A DNA stretch of 64,000 nucleotides from Panagrolaimus kolymaensis (GCA_028622995.1 JAJQJQ010000024.1:3658001-3722000), one strand, 5' to 3'; shown: positions 1-13,629, numbered from the stretch's first letter. Notes: generated by a model not told the origin, from the letters alone. Translations and numbers: made by a program.

Positions 1-154
1 GTCATTTTTCTATGCTTCTAAAACCCTTTTTCAATTCGTTCAAAAAAAAAATAAAAAAGTGCAATCAAAAATAAGAAATAAATTATTTTATGTGCTTTTC
101 AAAACTATTCTCGAAAGCTTTGCTTTGGAAGAAATTAAAAACTTTAAAACTCAC

Positions 155-2444
155 TTGAAAAGTTAATGCAAATTTTGTGGAATCATTTACATCCAATCCA
201 GGAAGGATGTTATTTAAAATGGTGATAAAATGTGATCGTAGAGATCGATTATTTTCTGCTCCTTCAAGAAGTTTCATATTTATTCTTTCTCGACCTAGAA
301 TGGGTTCATCCCGAGATAATGGAACCAAAACATTCATCATAATGTTAAGAGATTGAAGCAAGCGATGAGGCTCGGTGATTGTTTCAAGTGCCGGATATAA
401 TCTAAAATAAATAAATAAAGAAAAAAGTTAGGGAAATTCAGAAATAATTTTTGTGAAAATATCAAAGTTTTTTTTCTTTAAACAAAAGTTTTTCGAAAAC
501 TGCCGTGAAAATTTGCATAAATTTTTTCTTTGATTCCAAAAAAAAAATCACTTACAAATCCAATAAAGTTGGAAGAACAATTCCAGGAGCCAAAAAAGCG
601 CAATGTCTAAAAACTCTTGCAACATCTTGCTTTGATTTAGCAAAAGCTGCATAATGAAGACATGGAAGTAAACTTTTAACAAATTCATCCAATTGTTTAT
701 CGGTGAGACATAGATCCTGAGGAATATGAACATAATGTCGATTGGGGAAATATCTTTCACGTGAAACTCGATGAACTACATTTGCAACTAATTTAGATAA
801 AAATGAAAGTAAATTTGAGACATGTCCGCCAAAATTTGATGGATGAAAGAAATCTTCCCATGAATTAAGTAAACTATTTAATTTTCCTTGTAAAATATCA
901 TTATTTGTGCCGAGGGTGAAAGCTAATAATGTAGCAGTGAGGGAAACATTGGTGGCATCTGTGCCAAGTGCATTTCCACCAACACTCAAACCACAACTTT
1001 GCATCAATCGATCGAGAATGAAATCAATTTTATCCGTCCAATTTATAAATCCAGGACAATCATTTGTTAATCTAAAAATAATAATTTTAAAGTAAATTTT
1101 TTTGGTTTATCAAATAAATGGGTAAAACTTACTGAGTAAAAAGACTCAATAATCGGTCTTCATTATCTGGAGATAATTCGCCACTTGCATACCAATGATA
1201 AAGTTCATCAAACCATAATCCTGCGCCATATTGAGCATGTTGTTCGGGTTTTAAACAAGTTGGAAGGAATAAAGTTGCCGTGATTACACTATTCCCAATT
1301 ACATCATCGAATGGACAAAAATCTGGACGAACTAAATCCATAATTTCTTGAGTTGCGGCATCTTCAAAGAAATCGCCTAAATGTGTAATTGCTTGTTCAA
1401 CTTTTTCTTTTAAGCCTTCAGGAAATAAAATTAGGCCTTCTTCTTCCAAATTTTTGAAAGCAATTTCTCGATATAAATCATACAAAGGCCGCCAATCTAT
1501 TCTTAAATCTTCACGAGTAATTAACATTTTTCGACTAAGTAAAGAATTAATTGCAGTTGCAACCATTCGAACCACGCGAAAATCCAATCCTTTAATTACA
1601 AAAACTTCATATAAAAGTTTTACAATATTTACATGATCGATTTTTGTAAAACGTTTTCCATATAAATTTATAAATCTAAAAAATAAATATATAAAACTTG
1701 AAAATCCCGAAACGAAAACAGAAATAATTATTTTAATGCTTACTCAATTAAGTCATGAACAGCATAAATGAATCCAGGCCGAACATCTCGACGCAATATA
1801 CTTCCAGCTATTGCAGTTTTAAGCAATTCAAATTCACGATTTGCTTCAGCAATGAGGTCATCATAATAGGGAAGAAATTTAAAACGCCAATTATCTTTTT
1901 GAAATATTTTTGCTGATGAAACGTCGAAATCGGCATCAACATCACCTAGGGTTTCTTCCACTAAAAAAAATTAATTAATTTTGATTTTGGGAAAATATTG
2001 AAAGAAAAGATTTTTTAGGGGCACAAATTGGAGGTATGTTAATTAGCTACTCCAAAACAAATTATATTTGTTTGGGAAAAGCTCTGGTGTCTCGATTCTT
2101 AATTTTCTTGTAAATTGGAAATAGCAAAATTTTTTGAAAGTTACTTTTGTTGAAAAAACGAAAACTAAAACTGCGAGGAAAAAAGATAATTTTTAACAGG
2201 AAAGTTCACCAGAATTTGCTTGTTTTTTGTCTTTCCAAGTTCCACAAAAATCATGGGCTTCGTTAGTTTTAAAAGCAGAGAGAGACATACCTTCCATATT
2301 AACGGATTCATGAGGAGAATCCATCATTTCAATATCAGAACCAACTGAAAGTCCGTCGTCGCCAGTTGATAGAATGTCGTCTTCTCCGTCACTATCAGCG
2401 TCTGATATTGAAAGCTCAAAATCCGAACTATCCGATGAGGAATC
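155..2444 (-). CDS. PSME4: Proteasome activator complex subunit 4 (PA200/Blm10), N-terminal part, partial
   Basis: PA200 caps the 20S proteasome as a large HEAT-repeat dome. Exons that splice in frame (minus strand, 5' to 3'): 2444-2291, 1960-1744, 1675-1133, 1071-556, 401-155, giving 559 codons. The product matches the N-terminal third of animal PSME4: a segment around INLYGKRFTKIDHV, then WRPLYDLY, a CPFDDVIGNS stretch, ATLFLPTCL, LWFDELYHWY, FFHPSNFGG, RVSRERYFPN, and YPALETITEPHRLL. The first visible exon is very acidic and Ser/Asp-rich, and starts at a TTTTTTAG acceptor, so at least one upstream exon with the start codon is missing; I could not find it convincingly between 2445 and 5095. 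The gene continues past the left edge: a possible next acceptor lies at 18-19, but too little follows to judge. The start and the C-terminal two thirds are not seen. Identification is from recalled family sequence, not a search. Confidence 0.88.
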
Positions 2445-5095
2445 CTAAAAAAGTTTTAAAAAAATTTAATATAAATATTGAAAGTTTTTTTTGGGAATAA
2501 AATTACCACTTTGATCTCAATTCTTTATTTTTTACCAGAATATGAAATATCCCGGTAAAAAATAATAATTTGAAATAAAAAAAAATACTAAGAAAAGTTG
2601 TTAAAGAAGAATCTAAAAAATAGTTAATCTTAGGAAATGGGAAGAAAGAATATATATATACGAAAAATTAGTAATTCGCTCGACACGCAAATTTTTTTAG
2701 AGAATAAAAAAAAAGAAAAGTTGCAAGAAAGGTTTTTATTTTGGGATTTTGGCGGAAGGCTGGCTAATAATTATTTTTTATATATTCCTGACTGGCAGAC
2801 TTATGTATATTGTCGATTATCAGGGATTTATATCCACGAACTAAAACTAAATGATTGGAAGCTATTTAGGCTATGAAATATGACTCTGAAAAATTTATAT
2901 ATCCCCAAACTTAAAAAAAAAGTCAAATGCTCAAAAAAAATTTGACTTTTCGCTACAAAAAAATTTAATAAGAAAAGCAAAAAAAAGCCCGCTGCTGCTC
3001 GATATTTTTTGTTATTTGTTTTGATACAGTGCCAGTTCGCAAAAAAATATATTCAAAAACAATTTTGTTGCGTTTATAGTAGCTTGCTTGCATCTTCTTT
3101 GGGAGCCCAGAAATAAACCACGAAAAAAACAAATCATTCAACTAAAAAAGCAAGCGGTTGATTGACCCCTAAGTTCGCTTGCAAAAAGAGAATTTACTAT
3201 AATTAACAGAATTATAATCTTTTTTGAACTCCCAAAAAGCAAACTATGCCAAAGCGTCATGTCTCCCAAATACGTGGCAGGCAGGCAACCTAGCAGACAT
3301 TTATTTCATAAACTAAAAGACGCGAATATTTATTTTCAAAGTGTTTTTATGAACGCCAAAAAAAATTTCAAACAGCCAATAAATTTCTAGAATTATTTTT
3401 ATTTAAAAAGTTTAGTCTAAAATTATAATTTTGATGGATTTGTTTTAAAAATTTTCTAAATTCACTAATTCTAATTTCTTTATGGAATGAATATGAAAAA
3501 TAATTTCTTCGCAAAACTTTATAGAATTTTGTTAAAGTAAAGGTATCGCTTAATGGAAATGGAATGGGTTTAAAACATTTTTGGGCTCATCCATATTCGA
3601 AAAAAAAACTTTGAAAGTAATTTATTTTTTCAAAAACTAATCAACTAAATTTTTTTTGCCAAAGCCATCAAAATGAAAAATCTTCCAAAAAAATGAAAAT
3701 GCACACTCGTAAATTATTTTGGATATATCAAAGACGCTATTTCATTGATAATAAATGTCATTGCTACAACTAAACCAAAAACAAAAATTATTTAGAGGCA
3801 TAAATTTTTTTGTTAACCAACAATAAAAAAAAATAGATGACAAAAAAATAACATTGATGAAAATGAAAAAAAATCATCATTTCTTTTTTCCTTCTATTTA
3901 TTTTTTTCAGAGACACCAAATAATAAAAATAAAAACGACGAAAAGCTTCTATTTTTTTCTTCCTCTATGCTGCATTTCAGAGAGTTTGTCCTAATTTTCG
4001 TGTTAAGAGTTTCATTGTCTTTAAGCGACCGACGACGACAGATAGAAAGAAATAAAGAATGAGTGCGTTTTTTCTACGGCTGCGATCGCATTTGCTTGCT
4101 TTTCTCGTTCGTGTGATTTTTTTTCTTTTTTTAACGTTTCTTCCCTGATTTGGTGGTGGCAAACAACCAAAATAAATTTTTTCCTTTTAAATTCTCGACT
4201 AAACTTTTTTACAATTTTATTTTTTAAATCAAGGCTTTTTTCCCCAGAATTTTTTTTGCTTTGGCTTAATTTTTTTTGTCATTAGCTTTGAAAGAAAAAA
4301 AGAATGAAAATGAAAATAATAATTAAGTTTAAAAACGCTGCAACAATCCCACTTAAATTTAAATATACATTTTTTTTCTTATTCCATTTGACTTCACCAT
4401 TGCCGCTGCCTCTGCCCCTGCAGCCACCACTGTTTTTATTGTTGTCGTTGCTTTTGGTTTAGGTCGTTCTTCTTCGTCACCAATATTAAAAGAAGGAAGA
4501 TATGATTTGTTTATATTTACTTTTTTCTTTCTTCTTTCATTCTTCTTTGTATTATTTAAATTGCTTTTTATATATATATAAATACACTTTTCTTTTTTCC
4601 ATATTCTTAATTTTCGCCCTCGTCTTTCTTCCTTTTTTTCTTTTTCTTATGCTCCATTTATTTTTATTTTGTAGGCAAAATTGATGATGAAGAAGAAAAA
4701 AATAATTTGACCCCAAAATCAATGATCCCAGGAAATTTATAAAAAAAAAATTATATAAATTTTTATTTCATTTTTTGTACATAAATCGAAAAAAAAGTTT
4801 TCTATGTACTTGATTTTTCTGTTTTCAATTGATTGATTTCAATTTTTTTATTTGGTGTTCATTGAGTCCAAAATAGCAAAAAATAAGTTGATTTAACTCG
4901 TGGAAAATTTTTCTTAAGTAAATTAAAATTTGATTATTTATATTTTAGATCCGCGATAACCATTTTTTAAAGCTAATTAGTTCTCTTGTAAAAATTTCGT
5001 GTTTGTTACTCGTCGAAATTTTTTGAAATTCGTGAAAGTTTCTTTTAAAAATAATTTTTATATATTCAAATATTTTTTAATTTATTTTTTTGCAG
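2445..5095. other. Intergenic/5' region between PSME4 and Vav
   Basis: Head-to-head spacer that must hold the promoters of both genes and probably the first PSME4 exon. It is rich in A- and T-runs. A perfect 10-bp inverted repeat with a 17-bp spacer lies at 2527-2536/2554-2563 (ATTTTTTACC and its complement). No coding exon could be supported. The short open frames here start at non-ATG codons or are low-complexity Phe/Leu/Lys runs. Confidence 0.6.
5091..5095 (+). promoter_or_regulatory. Splice acceptor directly before the Vav ATG (possible SL trans-splice site)
   Basis: A T-rich run ending in TTGCAG lies immediately before ATGATGATG. No upstream donor is evident, so it could receive a spliced leader, which is common in nematodes, or join an unseen 5' UTR exon. 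It fixes the start at 5096 instead of an upstream TTG in the same frame. Confidence 0.55.
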
Positions 5096-8000
5096 ATGAT
5101 GATGACCAACAACAATAACAACCATCACCACCTTCTGCATCATTCATCTCCACCACCTCGAGAATTATGGGAGCAATGTGTGGATTGGTTGGTGCATGCA
5201 GGAGTCCTTGAATTTGATGTATTACAATTAAGTCAATTAGCAACACTTTTAAAAGATGGAATACGATTATGTAAACTTGCAAATAAACTTAAAGATGGAT
5301 GTGTGGATTATCGCCAGCTTTATACGATTCAGGGATCAGAGGTTTGTCAAATAATACTAAAAATTTTGGGGATAAAAACATAATTAATTTTATGATTGAA
5401 TTTTTTTAGTTTTCACAAGAAAAAAATGTTGAATTATTTATTACTGCTTTACATGATAGATTTGGATTTAGCGAAACTGAATTATTTGATACGTCAGATT
5501 TAACCCAATTTGAGGGATTTAAAAAAGTTATTAATACTCTTTCAAGATTGTCCCACACTCAAGAAGCTATTACCAAAGGTTTAAGGTTTGTAACTAGGCT
5601 TTTTTCAAAACAAAACAAAAATAACTTAAAAATTTAAAAATTTGATAACCATGACCAATTATTTATTTATTTCATTTTTAGACCTTTTCCTGAATCAATT
5701 TCACCCACATCATTTCCATCATCAAGTTCATCATCGGTGGATGATATATATTGTAATTTACAAACTCAAATTGAAAGTGGCGTGGATGATAAAATTTATA
5801 CGAGTATTTGTCATTATGGTAATGATCATGCTGATGAGTTGTATGATAGAATAGTAGTGAAAGCACCAAAAAGTGTTGAAACTGTAAGAATTTTTTTAAA
5901 GTTTAGAAAAAATTCGCAAATGATAGTTTTAAAATATTTTTTTTCAGTCATTTGAAACCTTCAAACCCTCTTCAAAGCGAGAACATCAAATTAAAGAATT
6001 ACTTGAAACTGAAACAAATTATTTAAAAAATTGTTTGGAAATGTTAATCAATGATTTTTATCGACCTTTAAAATTAATTATGGCAGTGGAACATATGGAA
6101 AAAATATTTAGAAATGTTGAAGATATTTATAAGGTCCATCTTTCGTTTCATCAAAGCCTCAGAATTGCCGTACACGATGCTTTGGGACTTGAGAAGAAAA
6201 ATGAAAGCGATCCAGGAATTGGAGAAGTTTTCACTAAAAATAAATCTGATTTTTTGGCTTACGCGAAATATTGCGCAAATATGGATGAAGGTCGAGAAAC
6301 TTTGGATATGGTAGAAAAAACTGAACCCAAAACTCGAAATATTATTCAAGATTTACTTAAAAAATCTCAAAGTGATTTTAAACTTCAAGATTTATTATCT
6401 GTGCCATTTCAAAGAATATGTAAATATCATTTATTATTAAAGGTTGGTGGTAGCAAATTTTGATTTAAAAAAAAGACAAAACGAGAGAGTAAAAAAGTTT
6501 TTTTTGGCAAAAACCAAATATAGCTAAAAAGAAACAAAATTTTATCGCCTAATTGGAAACTGAAAATTCTTGAAAATGATTTTATTAAAATATTTGATTT
6601 AAAGTTTTCCATGCAAAATAAAGAAACAAAGGTCTGTCATAATTTGTAAGAAAATTTTTGCGAAGAAATGTTTGTAGTCAATAAAAATATTGCTTTTAAT
6701 TTAAACATTTTATGAATAAAGCAAAAAGCTTAACTTTTCCTGTGTAAAAATTTAGAAAGTTTTCAATGAATTTTTTTAAACCAAAAAGTAAAAGCCCAGA
6801 CATTTCTTTAAAGTCTGCTATTTTTTATGCATTTTCTTGTCTAATTAACAAAATATGTTTCTGTCTGCTCTCATCTTTTTTTGCTAGAAAACTAAAAATA
6901 AAGTTTACCACCAGATGAAACTTTCATTTTGGAAGCAAGGGCATTTTCAAGCCATTGTAAAAAATACAATCAATTTAGAACATAGATATTATTTATCCAT
7001 TGAATAATTCTCTATCATTTTTTTTCGTTTTCCTTGTCAGCAGATTCCTATTTTTTTATAGCTTTGCAAAATAAAAACACGTAGTAAAGAAAGTTGAACC
7101 TTTTCGGGAAAGAAAAAAAATATGATGATCCAATATTTTTTTCGATCAGCAGTTTTTCTTTTCTCATTGTTTTTTTTAAAGCTTTGGTCATTTGCCAATT
7201 TATTCGATGATTCAGCAGAAAAAGCATGATCCCCGTTTTACATCCCTGTTTTTTTTTTCAAATCACGCTGAAACTTATTTTTTTTAAACATAAACTTTCA
7301 AAATATTTTATTTTTTATCAGTAAATAACTATGAAAGTTTTATTTTTTCAGAACATCGTTGATAGCACAGAAATTCAAAATATGGAGCGTGAAAAACTTG
7401 TAAATGGTTTAGATGCGTGTAATGATGTTGTAAATTATGTTAATGAAGCTAAAAGAGATGATGATAATCAAAAGGTTATTGAACAAATTAAACGTTCCAT
7501 TGTTGGAATGGATGTAAGTCAGCCCGTTTTTTTTAAATATGGTTTTAGAGGGCCAAGTCCATTTTTATTTTCATTGCCTTAATTAAATTTTTTTACTTTT
7601 GAACCGAAAATGGATACTGTAAAGAGGTACAGTAAACTAAAAAAAACTATAAAACTTAATATTATTTTTCCGATTTTTTAGTTGCTTGAAAAATGAAAGA
7701 AAAAATTTTAAAAAGGCTAATTTTAAGTTGTTTTTCCGAACATTTTCAAACCTATGTATTTTTTTTAGGATCAATCCTATTCCCGATTTTACACTTATGG
7801 CCGTTTAAAACTTGATGGGCTTGTAAAAGTCACAGATTTTTCAACTGAAAAGCAAACTGAAAAACCCAAATCCAAACAAAGATATATATTTATTTTTGAA
7901 CGAATGATTTTAATTTGTAAAAAACTTAAAAATAATAGTTTTGAATTTAAAGTTGCATATGATTTATGTAATTATTCGATAGAGGATACTCATGCAGAAA

Positions 8001-11000
8001 GTCCATCAGCTATAACTAAATCAAATTCAACTTTAACGAGAATACGAACCGCCACTGGGTTTGATTATATTACGTTGACTTTAATAAATAATCATAATGA
8101 TCATAAAATTCAAATGTATTTAAATTCTATGCAACAAAAAAGAACTTGGAAAGAAGCTATCGAGGCTTCAATGTAAGTTTGTCATTTTTTAAATTTATAA
8201 AATTCGGAGGCTTTTGATTTGAGGTAAAATAAAATAAAGCAGAATTCTTTTTGAATCTATTTTCTAATTGAAATTTTTTTGGCATCAGCTCCAAAAAGGG
8301 TAAATGTATTCAAAATTTTTCTCTGCTAAATATTTTTTTTTCAAAATTCAAAAAAGTATTCCAAGCTTTAGTGAAATTTACAAAAAAAAATAGTAATTTT
8401 GAAATGATAAAAACTCAGATTTCTCGAATTTTTCGACGTCAATGTCGATTCCTTTTTTTTTTATATACAATGCCTCATTCGGAGACAAACAAAAAAAGAA
8501 AAAGAAAATAATCTGTTTAGTACACTTTTTAAAGTTTAAACAATCACTCACACGCATTTCTTTTCTTCTTCTTTTTTTATTAACGCATAATCGCTATTTT
8601 TATTTTCTTTTAAGCTTTTACCAAACCCAATTTTTTGATATATAAATAAATTTTAAAGCATAAAAATACCATTTTTAAAAGATTTAGTTTTATTTCCATC
8701 AAATCACTTCTTTTCTTTCTTATCAGTCAGTGTTCGGCCATAAATTTAGTTGAGTAATCAAATTAACGCCGACGTTAAATATTGTTTTTTTCAGAAATCG
8801 TAGCAATCCTCCAGAAGGTGTCGCAAAAATGCATGAATTAACTTATCAAACTTATTCTACGCCCACTGAATGCAATGTATGTCGAAAATTATTGAAAGGA
8901 ATATTTTTTCAAGGATATTATTGTCGACGTAAGTTTTTTTTTTGTAAGAAAAAGATAATAAATTTTTTGTGCAAAAAAGTAGGGTGTGGTGGTAGTTTGT
9001 GGAAGCTAATAATTTCGCAATATTAGAAAATATGAGGAGAATAAAGAGAAGAAAAGTTTGCTTATTTGGAAATATAAAAATAAATTTTTGCAATATTTTT
9101 TTCTTTATTTTTTAAAAATTAAACAAATGCATCATTTTTGGTATAATAAAGCGGTTTCTTATAGTAAGTCATAGTGGATCACTTGGTTCACATTTTTAAA
9201 AAAATGTAATAAAAAACAAACAAGAAAATCTTTAACAAGATTTTAAACTTTTACTTTCAAACAGGTACCATATTTTTATTTTTGTTATGAGAACCAAATA
9301 GTGAAAATCAGGCAACTTTGATGCAACAAAATTAGAAAAGATTTGCGCCTTTCTTTTTGTTTAAAATTGAGTGATAAAATTTTGTACCCTTTATTTTTGC
9401 CATTTGACTATTCTGTCATTTTTTATCAAATAAAAAAATGTGATAGATCAAAGTATAAATTTATGTATGTATAACTAACTAACTGCCATGACTCAGTTAA
9501 TTCTTGATTTTTTTCTTTTTCTTGGAAATTTTATCAAAAATAATTTGACCATTTTTTCATGGCTTTAATCATTTATTTTTTCACACCTTCCATTACTTTT
9601 GATTTCAAAATGGCTAGAAAAAAATTGCTTTTGATTTTATTAAAATGGACGATGCCATTTCCTTGTATGTTAACCGTCGTGGAATAACCTTTTTTGTTTG
9701 CGTTGACATTTTTTTTTTCATATTTTTCTAAGAAAGTGAAACTATGTCTTTCTTCTTCTTTTTTTTTGGTGGGAAACTAACTAACTTTTTTTGATGATTC
9801 ATTCATTTGGGATACTAAAAAAGCGCAAAAACCAAATAAAGAAAAAAATAATCAACAATATTCAAAAAAAAGAAGATGAGAAATAGGAGGAGATAGGAAA
9901 CAACAATGACCAATCGAAAAATTGAAATCGAACACTCCACCATATCTAACTTTTTGATTGACTTTTTTTGGGGTGTAAAAGTACATATAAAAATAAAAAT
10001 GCGTAATAGTTCTTTTATTTTTTTTCTTTTTTCACAAAAGCAATAGTTTACTTTTTTTCTTTAAAATTTGAAAAAAATCATAAAATAAAATAATTGAAAA
10101 AAGTTTCTTTTAATTAACCAAAAAATAATTAATTTTTCTTTTAATTTTTTACAAAAAGTTTTGCCCATTAAAAAATAAACTTTTAATTTCTCTAATTATT
10201 TATTTATTTATTTTTTTAGGTTGCAATAAAAATTTTCATTTTGATTGCATTGGTTTATCTTATTGTGGTCGGGCCCGTTCAACCCCATCGAGGCTTAGTG
10301 AATCCAGTCTCCAAATTCCACGAACTGAAAGATTTATTGCAATCAAAAATATAGTTTCTCCTGATCCAGAAGTGTTAAATTTTGAAATTCATGACGAAAT
10401 AGTAATTTTTGGTGAAACTGATAATCAAATGTTAATAGGTCGACGAGCTATATTCCCAGGTCGATCAGGAATTGTAGATCCACGAAATATTCGTCCTTTA
10501 TCTTTTAATCAACGAGATTCTTTGGCTTCAGTGGGAATATCAAATTTAAATATGTCTTCTTCAAATCCAAATTTTACCGATTCCGGAATTGTTGCTGTTG
10601 CTAATGGACAAAATAACATTTTCGCTTCAGGAACTACTTATCCACCAAATATATCCCCGATTTTATCATCAAAAAAATTAATTAAACTTATTCCATCCAC
10701 CGCGAATCAAGAAATTCGAATGTATCCATGGTATTTTGGAATTAAAGATCGAAATCAAGCAAACGATTTATTATATGGTTGCAATGATGGAACTTTTATT
10801 GTTCGATTATCGGCAAAAGAAAATAAATATGTTATTAGTTTGGCATACGGGGGAAATTGTAAGCATATGAAAATCGAATGCGTGGATATTGCTCCTCCAG
10901 ATGGAAATAAAGGATATTATTTACATGATGCAAGATTTTTTAATTCCGTCCCAGTAAGTTTTGAAGTTTTTTTTGGGTAATAAAAAAGTTTTAAAAAATA

Positions 11001-11831
11001 TGGAAAAGGGGACAAAATTTTTGTTAATTTTTTTGAAAAGTTTGTAAAAGTTAAAATTAAAAGAAATAGAAAGAATTTTTTTGATTTTGGTTTACTAAAT
11101 TTTAAAATAAAAGATTTATCAATGGCTGCAAAAAAAATTTTAGGTGGTCTAATATTCTTGCAATTTTACCAAAGAAAAATAGTTAATAAAAAATGCTTAG
11201 AAATTAGTTTCATCCAAAAACATAAAATCGCTTCCATTAAAAAATAGACAAAACTCATGTTTCCCAATTAGGGTTAAAGTATCAGATGCGAAAGGGAAGG
11301 AGAGGTGATTCATTAATTTTTTTTATCATTAAAAAAACCCCAAAAGTCAGAACCAAAAAAACAAACAATGAAACACGCGTTTTTTTTAAAATAAAATAAA
11401 ATAAAATTTTTACACTTTTTAAGAATTTTTTATTTTCAAATTTATTTTTTATTTAAATTAAATTTTTTTAGGAATTAATTGAATTTTATAATGAAAATAG
11501 CGTGAATGAAGGCTTTGATAAAATTGATACAACTTTGGCTCAAACTTTATTAAAAACTCGAGTGTATAAAGTCATTCATGATTATATTCGGGAGAATCAA
11601 GAAACCAGCAAATATCTTACCCTTCGCCGAGGAGAAACTGTGCAAGTCTTAGAAACGACGGGCGATGATAATGGATGGTGGAGATTTCAAGCTGGAGATC
11701 GAATAGGATTTTTTCCCATGTCTTATGTAACTCCAATTGATAATGGTGAAAATGGTGAAAATGTCGTTGAGGAAGAACAACAAAATAATAATATTGAAAA
11801 TAATAATAATAATGCCTTAAATGGATCTTAA
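5096..11831 (+). CDS. vav-1: Vav-family Rho/Rac guanine nucleotide exchange factor
   Basis: Activates Rho-family GTPases downstream of tyrosine kinases. Nine exons: 5096-5341, 5410-5585, 5682-5883, 5948-6442, 7352-7513, 7769-8172, 8795-8928, 10220-10953, 11472-11831 (970 aa). Domains in order: calponin homology (about 14-130); acidic hinge with three tyrosines (DDIYCNL, DKIYTSI, ELYDRI), matching the autoinhibitory Tyr of mammalian Vav; DH (about 210-375, motif VPFQRICKYHLLLK); PH (about 430-560); C1 zinc finger (starts HELTYQTY, ends CIGLSYC at 622); a diverged SH3-like segment (about 644-698); SH2 (about 777-870, FIVR with Arg802); C-terminal SH3 (about 882-940, ending GFFPMSYV). The tail is Asn-rich. 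Introns of 909 and 1,291 bp precede exons 5 and 8. Phases are consistent throughout. The order matches Vav exactly, so I am confident of the family; the symbol follows C. elegans use. Confidence 0.95.
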
Positions 11832-11929
11832 AAAAATTTTTTTGCTTATCTGACAGATATTTTTTTTATTTTTATTGTCGCGCCACTTTTTTCTGTACTC
11901 TGCTGCAACAACAACTCGGGTTTTCTTTT

Positions 11930-11933
<4 letters not shown>

Positions 11934-11962
<29 letters not shown>
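11934..11962 (+). repeat. (TC)n microsatellite
   Basis: About 14 TC units, 103 nt after the Vav stop codon, probably in its 3' UTR. Confidence 0.95.
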
Positions 11963-11963
<1 letters not shown>

Positions 11964-13563
11964 AAAAATATTTGTAATTATGTAAAAAAAATTGCTTGCC
12001 TTAAATTTAATTATCTAACCGCCAAAATATTTATTAATAAAAAAGTTATGCTTCAAAATAAGAAAATTGTCTCTTTACACGAATGTTGTTTCCAAATTCT
12101 GTGTAAAAAATTTCGTGTTGAAATATTTTTTTATATCTTTAATGTTTGTGTCTTTATTTTCGTACTCTTCTCAATTTATTATATTTCTTTAAAGATCCTC
12201 ATTTAATTAATTATTCTATTACGATATTTTTATTTGCTCAGTCTCTCATATTCGCTTTTCAGTTATTAACATATTTATTTTTGATATTTTTTTCAATCAA
12301 TTTTCATTTGCCAAATTGCTTCAATTATTTTTTTTATTTTCGCATTTAAATGACATTTATCAAAACACTTACACTTTTTTGTTGTTGCCTTTTCTTTTTC
12401 TAACTCATACATATTTTTTTATTAATTTGTTTGTTTATTTTTTTTTGTTTTATCAGCCAGTCTTTCGAAGATATGCATTTAATTATATTTATAGCTTTTA
12501 ATAATATATTTAATTAATCATTGTAATTAATAATAAATTAATATTTTAACCTTTATTTTCCCAAAAAATGCTTTAAATTATTCTTACTCATTCACAAAAA
12601 AATGTAACAATTAAAGTTTCGATAGAGTTTTAGCTTTTATCAAAAAAATTGTGTTACAATTATCTGAATAAATGTTTCATTACAATTGTCACATAAATTT
12701 TTTTGGATTTACGTAAAGCCATTAACTTCACAAATATATGGTCGATAATTTTAATGGGAACGTTTGTGTCTATTTAATTTTATATTTGTTTTGGATGCGC
12801 TTTTGAAACCTAAAAACCATAAACAAATGGACGATTGTCGATAGCTGGAGTGAAAAAGTTTGCGTTGAATCAAATCATTCATTTTAAAATCAAAGAAGAA
12901 AAACAAAACATCAAAGAAATATTAATTTATTAAAATATTCAAAAATAGCCTAAAAATAAAAATAAAAAACCTGAAGTTCCCCTTTCTTTAAAATAAATAT
13001 GGCTTTATTTTTTGGAATAATCACTAATGGAAGCGTGATCAAAATCATTAAGGAGGCAGGAAAAATAATGGATGAAAAGGTTGGACAACTTAAAAAAGCG
13101 TAGTCTGTACCAGTGTGTTTGTTATTGGCCGCAATCAATGAAAAAAAGCCCAGCCAAAATGAAGAATGGAACTTTTAGTTGTCCTCATGTGGCTTATTGG
13201 CTTAACACTTGATACATGCAATCCAACTGCACAAATTCTATCATTTGGGATTAATCCACGTTATTACAAAACTTATGATAGCCGCTTTCATTTTTCACAA
13301 CTTATAAATGGCGATCTTCAATGATAAGAAAGATTCACAAAAGCGCACGAAAAGTTTCCAAGTATTTATGGCAGTAATAGAGTTAGCTTGTAATTCCTCT
13401 CATTTTGTTGAAGCATTAGCAGAAGAAATAGTTTTGAATGTTCAAATCCTTCTGATATCAAAGTTTAAGGATCCTAAACAAACATTGGAAAATTGAAAGA
13501 AACAAAGGACATAAAAGTTTCACAAAATCATAAAAACACAACAATAAAATACAAAGTATCCCA

Positions 13564-13569
13564 TTTATT
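13564..13569 (-). other. Poly(A) signal of the small membrane-protein gene
   Basis: Reads AATAAA on the minus strand, about 60 nt after the stop codon of the gene at 13630-14234. Confidence 0.55.
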
Positions 13570-13629
13570 TTCTACAAATACATACATACATATTAGTGAA
13601 ACACATATACAATCATGAATAAGTTCACA

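Larger units (their letters stand above)
11832..13629. other. Intergenic between Vav and the small membrane-protein gene
   Basis: Holds the Vav 3' UTR with a (TC) microsatellite, then T-rich sequence to about 12,780. From about 12,780 the sequence looks less T-run rich. One ATG-started frame of 62 codons (13308-13496) follows a TATAA-like string but has no recognisable features; I do not call it a gene. Confidence 0.5.

Noticed and set aside
1..19. Possible next PSME4 exon starting at position 17 on the minus strand
   Set aside because: The acceptor is plausible but only 17 nt follow and the residues do not match the expected PSME4 sequence, so it was left out of the CDS.
2527..2563. 10-bp inverted repeat ATTTTTTACC / GGTAAAAAAT
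   Set aside because: Almost pure A/T arms in AT-rich DNA; likely chance and too weak to be called an element.
3977..4162. Lys/Arg-rich minus-strand frame upstream of PSME4, considered as its first exon
   Set aside because: Starts at TTG, has no donor in the needed phase, and does not resemble PSME4 N termini.
13308..13496. 62-codon ATG frame after a TATAA-like string
   Set aside because: No domain, no conserved-looking motif, and no partner exon; could arise by chance in this lower-T region.
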